64,000 nucleotides of DNA. It comes from Klebsormidium nitens. Its lineage: Eukaryota; Streptophyta; Klebsormidiophyceae; Klebsormidiales; Klebsormidiaceae. Position 1 is the first letter of the stretch; every line of letters starts with the position of its first letter. Shown here one piece after another: positions 47,591 to 59,261 of the stretch. The position numbers and the translations under genes are program-made. The DNA lies in the NCBI GenBank assembly GCA_000708835.1, contig DF236988.1, positions 124,644 through 188,643 on the forward strand, written 5' to 3'. Below the pieces are notes generated by a model. The model ran no database searches. It had not been told where the DNA came from and saw only the letters and a list, made by a program, of their open reading frames with translations.

Positions 47591-49259
47591 ATGGAGGAGC
47601 CAAAAAAGGAGGAGCCTGCCTCTCCTTGTGCCCGGCCTGCGGAGCCGGGTAATACGGTGCAGAAGATACGGAAGCATATTGACGAGTTCCGGAAGGCGTC
47701 CCCAGATGAGCACAAGCAATGATTTAAAAACACGCTAAGCAAGGTGGGTTGTGGGTTCTGGATTGTGTTGGTGGTACTAAGTCTTTCTATCTATTCTTTG
47801 GATGGGGAAAATTTCAACAGGACTCGAACGAAGAGAAGTCATTGATGTGATAGCAGAGCATACCCTTGACTGCCATCATTGCTACGTTGTGCTTTCGACT
47901 AAACACAAGCTACTGTTAGTATCCTAACGCTGGGCTTTTCTACATGCCAATTGAGTTGCTGGTGAAACTCGCATGGATCAAATCAGAAAGTGATGCGCGC
48001 GTTGATCTCAACCATGAGGGATTTGTGGAGTGAGGACCAACTGAGCTTTTCTTTCTGGTTTGTAGCAGTCATCAGCTATCCTACGCGATAAAGGTGATGA
48101 ATTTGTGTAGAACTTGGGCAGCGTGCGCTCTCTGCCAGCTGTGCACCATAATTGTTGCGACGGTCTTGTCAAATCCTTTTCTTTCACAAATCAGATTATT
48201 AGTCATTGTCAAACACCTCCCTTTCCGCTACGCTCACTAAGTCTTGAGCGAGTACTTTTGAACACATCTTTCTGAGTTCCGGAAAAGTGAGTCCTGAGCT
48301 CTGAACGAGACTTCAATTGCAGATGTTTGGGTTCCGGAGAAAACCCGCAAAGCCGCCAGACACGTCACCAGATGCAGCGGGGAGCTTGAGCCCCCAGCCC
48401 GTGGAAAGCGTTCTGCGGCTGAGGGTTGAGTACTATGGAGATCCGGACCAAAAGGTGAATTGACTGCCGCCTTCTCAAGTGTGCACCTCTGGCTGTGGGA
48501 CTGGCAGTATCAGAGTCTGTTTGAATTGCCTGAATCAATTCGTTGTACCATGTGTGTTCATACTATTCATCCTAGTATCTGAAAATCGTAAATATCAAGG
48601 CCCCTTAGGTCATGTGAAGTACATGAGAAGTGAAGTACTGGATTGAGGGGTAGATCTGACAGCTCACCGTTTACCAATCAAATGGCGTACTGCACTGCTA
48701 CTGGAGAAGTCTTCCAACATCCAGCGGTATGTTGCCTTGGATCAATGAGTGCCCATAGATACGCTAGATCACATGAAAGACGTTCATCACAAGTTGAGTC
48801 TCTCCGTGCTGCAACAATTCTGACTCGTTTATTGCCCCACCTCGAAGCTTCCTTCTACGTTGCAGTTTGTTTAGCACTTCGAGCGGAGTCTCAATCGTGC
48901 GCACGCCAACAAAGCATTATGAAGGCTATGGCTCAAACTCCAAGCCTGAGCAGCCTAAGCTGGAAGTAGCTTTGGATCTGAGCGTGTGCAAGGGCAGGCC
49001 GGCCCGCCACCATTGATCCACCATCGGCTTTGTACATAAAGAGGCAAATTAGATTGATATTCCAAACACCCTTTCAAGTTATGTTATTTTACAATCGCTT
49101 TGCAAAGCCGATTGTGACAAGGATGATAAGTCATTGGTGACGGTTGTAAATGACAAGAAAGGCACCAAAGTGGGCACCAGAGCTTCATTGCATGGAGGTT
49201 TGGCTGATAAGGTACTCATCGTCAACTGGCTTCAAGCATCGATCAATGGAACGCGTTGA
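47591..49259 (+). pseudogene. Exon-like segments of an unidentified gene, interrupted by one in-frame TGA
   Basis: 47591-47743 starts with ATG (MEEPKKEEPAS) and reads 43 codons to a TGA at 47720-47722. After it the same frame continues (FKNTLSK) to a gtgggt donor. Exon-like 48323-48454 follows a cag and continues in phase (MFGFRRKPAKPP to GDPDQK, donor gtgaat). Two more protein-like stretches lie downstream: 48867-49013 (TPTKHYEGYGSN..., ending in TGA) and 49122-49211 (VTVVNDKKGTKVG...). I do not recognise the family. The phase match across the first intron, with a stop where a Trp codon (TGG) would fit, suggests a recently broken gene, a polymorphism or a sequencing error. The downstream segments could not be phased confidently. 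It is head-to-head with GET1. Confidence 0.35.
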
Positions 49260-50102
49260 GTATCTAAAATGAGAGGCGCAAGCGAGAATGATCGTCGTTG
49301 AGCCTGCATGACTGCGTCATCTGATATTGTTCAATTGGAATCAATGCTTGGTGCACCGGCCCTCCATGATGTGTGGGCTGTGTATCATGCAACCAGGCCG
49401 TTCCTTAAACCAACATGGCACCGTCGTATGAGCTTAGGCATATAGTTATGTCGCGGGCAAACAATGTGGAAAAGAAGTCCGACTAGACAGTGCACACATG
49501 AGCCTCAGGCTGCAGTACATATGATAGCCAGCTAATGGATCTTCAAACGACGCTTCAAGCCTGCTGGCAAATATAAAGCAGTACACATGCATGTACTATA
49601 GGTGCATGTCTGTTTAACAAAGAGCGAGTCCATGCAGAATACCCACCAGACCTCCGACGCGATCAGAGGCATGTCGCCCCATGATGATCCGTCTCGAATC
49701 ATTGTATGTAGAGAGTTAGAGCGACAAGCGAATCTTCAATATACAAACAAATTAGTGCTATACTTATCTAGAAAAGTGCATGCAATATAATTGTGTTCGT
49801 CAATTTGGCCGGTGTGGTTGGTGCTCATCATCATGTACCGTACCCGTTATATACCGCACGTATGGCTGCAAACGATCTTCACCGTATGCCTGCCTGCTGA
49901 TGTGCGCGCGCTGAAGTGCACTTTGTATACGTTGCGTCTGTGAGTAGAGTCTGATTCTCGCGCACGCCATCTCAAATATAAGAGTGCCGTCGCGAAATCT
50001 AAGATTTTCGCAGACTGGGCTACCGCTGCCGCTCCACTAGTGAGGAAATTGAGACCTGGAAAGGGTCTGCAGTGCGATCACCCGCGCCAGATTCCCTGAG
50101 GC
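49260..50102. other. Non-coding flank 3' of the RAD54B-like gene
   Basis: AT-rich sequence with no conserved frame; likely the 3' UTR of the helicase gene and spacer. Confidence 0.5.
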
Positions 50103-53100
50103 TCACTCGTCTTCTTCGTCCAGCTCTTTAAAGATCTTCTCGTCGGCGCAGTCCTCCTGCTCGCTGTCCGAGAGAACTACTTTCTTCCTGCGTTTCTGGG
50201 GCCTTCCATTCCCGCTTTCTGTCGCACGGGCTGGCAACCGCAACGACGTCGACTTTCTCTCAGGGCTTCTATCGCTCCTTGCGTCCTGCGAAACCGCCTG
50301 CTTCACTTCTGCTGCTTCCGACGGCCCTTCTTCCTCCTTCACCGCGAGATCGCTCTCGTCGACCTGATGACGCACGAATGAGGTATGTCCGGCTTCGATG
50401 GCTGCCCTCAGAGGTGCGTCGGTGACGTCAGAGGAGGCGTCTTGCCAGCTGCCGTTTTCGCCGGAGGAAGAGCTCTCGACGAGGTCTCGGGTGTCGCATG
50501 CTGTATCCTGTACCGAGGAGGCAAAGCTTTACTGAATGCGCTGATTCGTCCGAGCCAGGTTGCTGCATGTTCCTTCGCTCAATGTGCCTGCTTCAAACTT
50601 TCGGACTACAAATTAAAGGGGAGTTGTACTCCAAATGTGCTGGAATGTAAGCATGGAAGGGGGCTTCGCAGAACCAGGGGCACCCACTTGCAGTAAGTGA
50701 TACATGTATCGGAAGCGCGTGCTAGACGATAAACTTTCCAAACTCACCGTCCGCAGCGTGAAGAGCTCTTTCAGCTCCTCCTTGCTGAAGTGGCGCTGGT
50801 TGTTGCTGCTCTTCTTCATCCCCTGGCCACCAGTGACCTCGGCCGCAACCTCGTCCTTGGCAATCTGGCGCTGGTAGATCTTCTCCTCGATGGTGCCCCG
50901 GGACAGCAGGCGGTAGATCACCACCGGCTTCGCCTGGCCGTCGCGCCAGATGCGCGCCATTGCCTGCAAGGGTGCCACTTTTCCATCTGACTTTGTTCCA
51001 AATCCTAATCCTACCAAATAGATCGTGTTTTGGAGGCAATCTGATTAATGAGGACGATCAATGAGAAGCTACAGCGGGTCTTATCTCTGCCTCATGTTTA
51101 AGTCCATGCAAACACAGGCTGAATCTCTTGGAAGTGTTCTCGAGGGCCGTACAGAGGGCCGAGCTACCACTTTGCACCATCACCACTGCACGGAGGACAA
51201 GCCCTGCAAACGTTTCCTGTCAAAACGCGCGTGCCTCATGCGAGTCTGAGGCGAAACTCTTCTGCAAGTAAGAACGAGATCAGAACGCAACGGTAGAACA
51301 AAGGAATCATGCCAGCTTCCTGACCTGCTTGTCGTTGGCCGGGTTCCAGTCCGAGTCGAACAGGACCAGTCGGTGCGCTCCAATGAGGTTCAGCCCGCAC
51401 CCGCCAGCTTTCTTGGACAGCAGGAAGATGGTCTCGTTGCAGTGCCCCGCGTTGAACCGGTTGACCATGCCCTGGCGGTCCGCAACGGCAGTCGCGCCGT
51501 CGAGGCGGAGACAGTCCCACGAGCGCCGGGTGCACTCGTCCTGAAGGAGCCGGAACGTGAGATTTGTTCTCGAGACATTCTTCCGATTGATGAAAAGGAG
51601 CTTTCTGCAGGTGCAAAATGACTAGCATTCATCCATACATCTACCATGCACCTTTGGCGGAAGTAGCACAGAGCGAATCTGCTTACGAGAAAGAAAGCTG
51701 ATTGCTCGGTCTGAAAGACCAGCCGCGCACATTCCAGAGGCGCAGAAGCCCCGGGCAAAGTGTGGAATCACATTTTCAGAGGAAGTTAAATGGGGCTGTC
51801 TGATGTACATGAGCAGCGTTCCGATCGATCTATGCCACCAGGGCTGATGAGGACCGAATTGTGTCCCGACTCTCCGTTTCAAACTCAGTTGTGGGCCTTT
51901 CATCAGCTTCAAGGAGAGAAAGAGAAAGTTTACCTGGATCACGTCCAGCGTTGCCGTCCACTCTGAGACGACGACCACCTTGTCCTTGTCTCCGCTCAGC
52001 GCGTTGTGGTCCGCGACTGCTTGCAGGATGGCCATGAGCGCCGCGAACTTGCCGGACAGCTCGGAGCTGGCCGCCGCGTCACAGGGCCTGCTAGTGGAAA
52101 GGCATGCTGAATGGGAAAAGATACGTAGAACAGCATCCCGGAAGACGACTTGTCAGAGCGGAAGTCGTTACATGTAGCATCTCGAATTTACTGCACAAGA
52201 AAGGTGGCTTTGCAGATCAAACGCTCAACTCCGACGCGTGTGTTGGATGCTCACTTGATTCCTCTAAAGTGCTGTCAGTCGTTGTACGACAACCTTTCTT
52301 TCGATATCTGTTTCATCAAGAACTGTTCTTTTTTCCCTGTTTGCTGTTCGGTCTGAAGCGTCTGACCGGCAAATCCTCAAACAACTAACCAGGTTTGACG
52401 CATCCGACAAACGAGATCTTACTGCATTCTGAGCCTCGGAGTGCTGCGAGATCAAGCTTGCCGATGATGACTTCAAGCGCTCACCTTTCATTCAGAAGTG
52501 TGATTGCTTCAGGCGGAACGCTGGCGTTCATGGGGCCGTCCATCTTGGCCATTTCCTGGTCTTCGATGCTGCCACGTGTCCGCTCTGGGTGGAGCAGGTG
52601 CGGGTGGTTGCAGAGTTTTCTTAGGAGGCCGATGGTGGCGAGCACCGAGTGAGCAGTCGTCGCGGTTCCGGCCATGAGCAAAGACGAGACGACCTGCGGA
52701 ACGGAACGGGAAGATGCGAACGGAACAAGCGATGCGCGAGGAAGCAAAGCAAGGCGGTTTCGGAGAAAGCTGAGTGCTACTTTAGACAGATTCTTCTCAA
52801 GATTTAGCACACTGGTATTGATGAAACAAATCTCGAAAAATGTTGGAGAAGCACGGGTTGCCAACAATGTCATTACCTTTCTCAAAACGTTCTGGCATGT
52901 GTTCATACCTTTGATTGGAGAAGGGTCTGGTATAGCTCAAGCTGAAGGGGCTGCAAGTTGCAGAAAACGACGTACCTGGGCAAGAGAAGGAAAATCAAAC
53001 GGCGGTTGTCCCTTTTGAGAAGAGAGACCACGTAAGGGAAGCGCTGCATGCGACGAGGGGACTAATTTCCTTCTTGGTACCGATACATTCTCCCAGGCCA

Positions 53101-56100
53101 AATATGCATAACAAACCTTGACAGCGCATCGACGGCTTCTGATATTGCAGTACCGCCGAGACACAGGAAGGAAACCACCGTTCAGCTTACATTACGAGTC
53201 TTGACTCTGGTCAAAGGGAACACAGGTAGACTTACTCCGTTCGTGGAGGCAGGTACTTCGCGTTGACTTCCGAGGTCCTCCGCAGCACGAAGAGCTGCGT
53301 GCGCTTCTGCAGCTCAGCGGAGCGCTCCTCTCCGAGAAGCTTCTCATCGTCCCTGAAGGCATGAACCTCTCTTGTCGCTTGTGCGTATGAGTAGTTCCAA
53401 AAAAAGGCAAAGTGAAGCCAGGTGTTCCGAGATTGCTAGCAAGCCCTTAAAGTCTCAAGGTGGTCTTGATCGTACTTGTATCCAGGATGACTTCAGTGAA
53501 GGAGGCAGCGTATCTCGTGCATTGCTTGATCAAGCAGCGTCATTTACTGACTTACGTCGCCGTCCTGTCTCTGCTTCTTTCGATAGGGTCGGCGTAGAGG
53601 CGCTTGAAGGTAGGCAAAGTGCCTAGCAGCTCAGGAGCAATGAACGATATCTGCATAGGGATTGGAGTACATCAAGAAACTGGCCGTGCGGCAGAAATCA
53701 CCAAAAGCCATGCAGAATAAATGAATCCGCTTATCGAGCCGCCTGCGCATGCATAATTGTGTTTTGCCGATTCGATGTTCAGTACGGCAAAGAAAAGGCA
53801 GGAAAAGAAGCCGAGAGAAGATAGAGTAACATCTGAAGGCAGGTCTTCCTCACCATGGCAAAGAACTCGCTCAGGTTGTTCTGCAATGGGGTTCCACTCT
53901 GCGAGATACGAAAACCCATCGATCAGGCCAGGCGATGGACAGAGATTGTTCTCAAAGGGTCAAGGACATGCTGTTTTCTCAAAGACCAACAGCTCGGTAA
54001 GAATAAGTAAAAGCTTTCTTACCAGCAACACTCGCCGCGGGCACTTCAGTGACTGCAGGGCCTCAATTGTCTTGTTGCCAGCGCTGCAGAAAATAGCGCA
54101 TCTGGTCGGAAACAGATGCGGTTTCAGAGAAGCTATGCCAAATGCACCCCGATATAGTCAATCGGTATCAGGTTGACGTTAGATACACAGTCAAGGTTCC
54201 CCGCTGCAGTCACATCTCTTCGCGTCCAACTGCATTAACTTACCTGTTCTTTAGCCGATGAGCCTCATCGCAGATCTGCACAACCACCGCGAAGTACAAC
54301 TCAGAAGGCAAGTCGGCCGCCGCTCAAAGAGCACAGTTACGCCTTAAAGCGTGCAACCATCATTAGGCAGAAAAAGCTGTTTCATGGCCACTTTCAGGTT
54401 GATTACGACTTAGACGAAGAAGCATTGCGACAGCGTGAAGTGCCCGGGGCTGTGTTTGTGGATTTTACGTGTGCAAAATCTGGTAGGCAAGGACAAGGGC
54501 CTCACCAGGAGCTCACACTTTGCCTCCGCAATCTTCGCTGAGTACTTCCGAGCTAGCTCGTAGGATGTGATTAGGAGAGGCCAAACGTTGCCGTTGGTGA
54601 AGTCATCGAACTTCGACTTCGCCTGCACCGAAAAATCTCATGTAGAAGCTGGAGTCATGTAAAGAATCTGCATCTTGCATTCAAGGAGGTAACCGACAGA
54701 ACGACCGTTCATTAGCGATTATGCAGCACTGAGTTGGTCGAGCTCCGAGAATGTGAGCAATCAGCGGTCATCGACTTGCTCACGTCCGCTGCTGCAGTTC
54801 CCGCATGGATTGCCAGCGCTCTCAGACGCTCCAGTCCGAGCCACTTCTTCACCTGCGCCGGATCGGAGATGCCTTAAAGCAGAAGGAGAATTTTTGTGCG
54901 AAGCTGAGGAGCAGATGGACGAAGCCTATGACCGTGATAAAGTGCTGCGAATGTCACGACCCACGACAGACATGTCTCTTGATCAATGCCAAGTGTGCAG
55001 GACGTATCCTTGGAGTGATCGCCGGGCGGGCCAAAGTCAGGCTGACGGGAACAGTTCGAGCTCGCCGAAGGTCTCACCTCGCTCGCCCAGTTTTCAACCA
55101 AGGATGACGGGCACACCTGCATCAATAACAGGGTTGGTTAGTGCGACAGCGGAATAGAATTTTGGTTTCAATCGACTCATCTGCCAAGGATGAAAGACGT
55201 TGAAAGTAGGAGAGAATTGTGTAGGTATAGCAAGCCTTCTGATTCGTGTTTCTTACCACTATTGCGCGTCGAATCGCTGGCTTTCCCAGGGGTCCCTGCA
55301 AAGGAGTAGAGAACCGGCTTGCTAGTAAAGAAATGGAGGGAATGCGGCCCATAAGCGGTCCGGATTCACTTTATGAGGACTGTTTTATCTCTTCCAGCTT
55401 ACAGGTTAAACAAGAAAGGCGTCTGAAAGCATTTCCATATTCACGTCGGCATTTTGAGAGAGTGTGTCGTACACATGAAAACCATATCTCCGAATCAGTA
55501 GGCTCGAGTTATTCACCTGTTTCAGCAGGGTCCAGATCAACGTCAAAGTCTGCAACGTTTTCCCCAGGCCCATCTGCCGGCCCAGAAAGGCTGTTAAGCA
55601 GGGAATAGCTCCTCAAAGAGGAAAAATCGTTTATTGGTGAGCGAAGACCTCAAAGTGCAAGAGATCACTTCCACTCATTGCTCGAGAAGGATATGTCAGC
55701 AGCTCGTTGTGAAACTCCTGTGTGATCCTCGTTGTCAGGCTGCAGGCTCGCTTTCAGATCATGGATGCTTTCTCTACAAAACCTTGCCCGGCTGGCTCGG
55801 CAAACATTGAGAAGGAGTCTCAAAAGGTGACGCAGAAGGGGGCGCAATTGGACAGAGATTGTTGCAACAGCCTTGCTTGTTTCGTAGCCGCTTGGACTTA
55901 CCTCATCCGCTGCAAAGAGAATGAGAAAAGATTTCTTGGCATCGTTTCGGATTGATATACGAATGGCAAGGGAGTTGAGCTTCACAGCTGCCTTAGATGA
56001 GACGGATTTGACCAATAGAAAGGACTGCCGTCGTATCGATGCTGCCCTCATGTTCAGATGAAGGATCCGCACAGAACGGAAATGCGATGTAGCGCCAAGA

Positions 56101-58365
56101 GCTGCCAAGAAAGAACTTCGCAAAGCGCAGGTCACGTACCAAGCAAGCATCCTGACGATGTTGCAGTCTGAAGTCCCATGACGCACCTGCAAAGCAGGGT
56201 AACTCTGGCCAATGTGGAACTTCGACCTTAAAAGGGTGCTGCTATTGGCTTTGCTTGCTTGAGCTTATAGCAGCATCCTTCTTTGATTCGACCATTCCCC
56301 ATAAATTTTGTCCTGTAATCATCAGATGCATTCTTACTATCTTACAGAAACTGAATAGAAGACTTCGTGCAGTATCCGAAGTCAGGTCACCACGGTGGAA
56401 AGTTCGAGGCAGTAACCTTTACCTGTACATAAAGCGCACCCCCTCCTTCTGATGTGGCCGTAGTTTGCTCGCCAAGAACTGCAGATGGTTCCAAAGACGT
56501 TGGTTTTAATCCAAGTCTTAAGGAAGCGTTTAAGATCCAATCGCTTTAAGGCAGGTGATGCAAGCAGTCCGTAAATCCTGGATTTTTCGATGCGTTGCTA
56601 GAAGCCTCGCGCAAGTCTTACCGGATCAACCACAATGGTACAGGTTCTGCCTCCAGATTCGTGCTTGTCGAGCACTGTAGAAGCCTGCATCGCAAAATCC
56701 TCTGATTGTCATTTGAGATCAGACCTGAGTCTTCATTGCTGCGAACTTCTTCAACAAGAGAAAGCGGCATGGGAGGAGGGCTGATCCTGCGCTGGAAATG
56801 TAGCAGGATCTTTCAGGAGATCTCGAAAACGTCCTTCGAAAAGTCCTGTGGATTTTACCGCTTACCTCATCAAGGGTGTAGCGACAAACTGCGATTTGTG
56901 CTTGACTGCACAGTCAGGAGACGAAATCTGTTAAAGCTGTGAAACATACCAGATGTTTTAAGAGGAAACGTTCTCTGAAGTGCTCTAAAACTGCGGAGTA
57001 CGAGAAAGCAGGAGTCATGGGGCCTCTTCTTTTTCAGACCATGCTGTGCAATGGTCTAAAGTTGAAGGGCTTGTTCAGCGACTTGCAGATCCCTGGATGC
57101 GGCACATTTTGTTTCCTTATAAGGAGAATATAGATGCACACATATGGAACATGGCTTCTGCTCATTCGCGCTTCAACTCAATTGGATATTACCTCGACTT
57201 TTGGGCATCAGTCTTCCAATGGAGCCCCTTTTTGAAGGGCTTTGCAGGCTTCGGGACGAAGTTTGGCCCCTCGTTGTCTTTCACTTCACTTGCACTGGAT
57301 CCGGAAACTCCTATGAAGCAACTGCCATCCAAGTATGAAGAAGCTGGCAGTCGTCCAAAGATTTCAAGCTCCCATGACCCAATCTGCAAAAGAAAGTCCA
57401 GAGTATCTTGCTTCTCAACAAAGGCAGCTGATAATCTGGAGACTATTGACGTCGACGCATGAACACGAGGTGACTCAGGAAAGCAGTATATTTCTGGACT
57501 GCATTGTAGAGAAAGGGTTGCGAATCCCCTTTCAGAGCAAGATAAAAGTCTGCAGGTGAGCTGATGCTCAGCGCTGACCTCCAACGTTGCCCCCTCAGGC
57601 ATGTCAGTGCAAGCTTTTGCTGTTGTCCTTCCCACGACCTTGCCTGCAAATGGACACAGCAATTGACACGGGCTTACTTGAATTCCAAGCTTATTCACTG
57701 ACCGTTAAAAGGAGGGAGAGTTTTCCCATAGTGCAACCACCATCAAGGAGCATTTTCATAATTTGCGAGGATCAGCCACAGCCCCAGTCGAAGTGAGACG
57801 TTCAATCAAGCTGTAGATCATGACCTTTTCTGTATGAAGTGAGAGTGCTCTGAGCCCTACCATCGTGGCCGTACAGGCAGCATTTAGTATCTAGGACTTG
57901 GAGTACACCATCCTGCAGTGACGGTTTCTTTTTCTTTGACGATCTGGCAGAGTAAAGGCAGGTATAATAGCTTGCTCTTGTGGCACCACTTTCTTCTTTC
58001 CGGGCTGCTGTGGGTTTGGAGCCCAAGCTGGCTCCATCCTTTTTATTCTCCTTCCCTAAGGCTGGTTGCTGAACCTTAGCAGGAGCTTTGAAGGGCTTTG
58101 ATTTGGAGCCAGTAGTGGTGCTCGTGTTTTGATGAGCTCCTGCAATTGCATCACTAGAGGTATTCTGATGTGGACGTAGTGCTGTAGGACGTGCAGAGGT
58201 TGCACATTGATTCATGGGCGCCTGCTCATCATTTTGCTGCTGATCTGAAGCTGCCAAGCCTAATCCTTTCCCTGCTGCTGCCTTCTTGCTTGGGTCGCTT
58301 CTCTGAAAGGGGCTGCAAAACTTAGCTTTCAGAACCTGCTTGGGATGCTTGCTACTCCCATCCAT
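50103..58365 (-). CDS. RAD54B: RAD54B-like SWI2/SNF2 recombination helicase
   Basis: Exons: 58365-57861, 57643-57193, 56905-56866, 56684-56622, 56478-56423, 56186-56140, 55909-55902, 55573-55517, 55295-55257, 55116-55078, 54852-54784, 54622-54506, 54275-54244, 54083-54023, 53898-53854, 53650-53556, 53352-53236, 52975-52909, 52693-52485, 52087-51934, 51540-51325, 50963-50748, 50507-50103. They total 1035 residues in continuous phase. Seen: LRPHQKEGVRFMY, motif I ADEMGLGKTLQT, the DEAH box, SGTPLQNN, LRKLCNHPHLL, VVSEWTATLDVIQ, AGGCGLNLIGAHRLV, DWNPAND, ARIWRDGQ and YRLLSRGTIEEKI. This is the Rad54 subgroup, a dsDNA translocase that works with RAD51 in homologous recombination. The N-terminal block with SKKKKPSLQDGVLQVL fits RAD54B rather than RAD54. 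The acidic C-terminus (LDEEDE) follows a basic KRRKKVV stretch. Exons 2-4 are less certain than the helicase core. Confidence 0.9.
55902..55909 (-). other. 8-nt microexon inside helicase motif I
   Basis: On the minus strand the sequence reads tttgcag, CGGATGAG, gtaagt. It supplies the end of Ala, then Asp-Glu, between ...CLL (exon 6) and MGLGKT (exon 8). The phases on both sides require exactly 8 nt. Confidence 0.8.
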
Positions 58366-59261
58366 TTCTCAGGTTGAGGAATTAGGGCCTCAGAGAAAGC
58401 CTAGCGCTAGTTCATCCTTCTAGGATCTGCGCCGCTAGTATTGACGCCAATGACATTGGCAGTCTGGACATTGCGACAAGTCCAGGCTACCTCTCAGAGA
58501 AGCAAACAATTCTCGAAAGTCTCCTCTCAGCCTCCTGTTCTCAGATGTTGCATTGCGTGGCCCCCAGCACTGCAGCGCTGCATGGAAGGCACCCAGGTGG
58601 TGGTTCCTCTGTCAATCAGAGTTCCTGCCTAGCCGAGTCTAGCCTCTATGTACACATTGCACTGGCGCCTGCCTGCATGAGCTTTGCCTCTTTACCTGAG
58701 GCTTTGGCCAACAATATTGCAATGCCAATGGTGACTTTCATTCATCTCCTCAAGGCTCAAGACGGTCACACTCATCAGATGCAGCTGGCGATCCAGTCGC
58801 ACCGGAATTGAATTTGAAATTAAATTTAAAGTCGCTCACGGGAGTTCGTCGCGTCAAATCCTGCAGGGTTTGCGACTCGGCCTCCTGGTAACGTCAACCG
58901 GGTCAGCATCCACTCGGGAAGCTGCCGGTTGGGTACCTTACGTCTCGCTCAGTTGGTCCGATCGGCCCGGGTGGGTCTCTAAATCCCCGGGCTAGCTCGG
59001 GCAGTTGCCCCTTGCGGCCGCGCAAGCGGCCAAACTTGCTCGCGCACGGCCATGCGCAGGAAGGAGACTCAGACATGCAGCTATACCTTTTCAGCTGGAG
59101 GATTCCACATGACCGTTCTGACTTCTGAGTCTCAGTCTGAGCAACACAAGCGTTCTTAATTTCACGGAGGCATTGTGAGGTGGAAGCCAGTGATCACCAT
59201 TGCGGACAAACTGCTGCCGGTGAATGCAACGACAGGAAAGGGAGAAGGGTGGCATTGAAAA
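58366..59261. promoter_or_regulatory. Divergent region between RAD54B-like and UROS genes
   Basis: About 0.9 kb lies between outward-facing start codons. It contains a GC-rich stretch near 58850-59050 and an AT-rich dyad near 58808-58830. No coding exon was recognised; it probably holds both promoters. Confidence 0.45.

Noticed and set aside
47720-47722. Selenocysteine codon (TGA) in the unidentified gene
   Set aside because: There is no known selenoprotein context, no SECIS-like element could be identified, and Trp fits the surrounding sequence better.
48643-48969. 108-codon open frame as a gene
   Set aside because: It starts with TTG, shows no motif, and overlaps in another frame the more protein-like stretch at 48867-49013.
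58441-58811. Small open frames between RAD54B-like and UROS genes
   Set aside because: No motifs, poor start context, and they lie in the expected bidirectional promoter.
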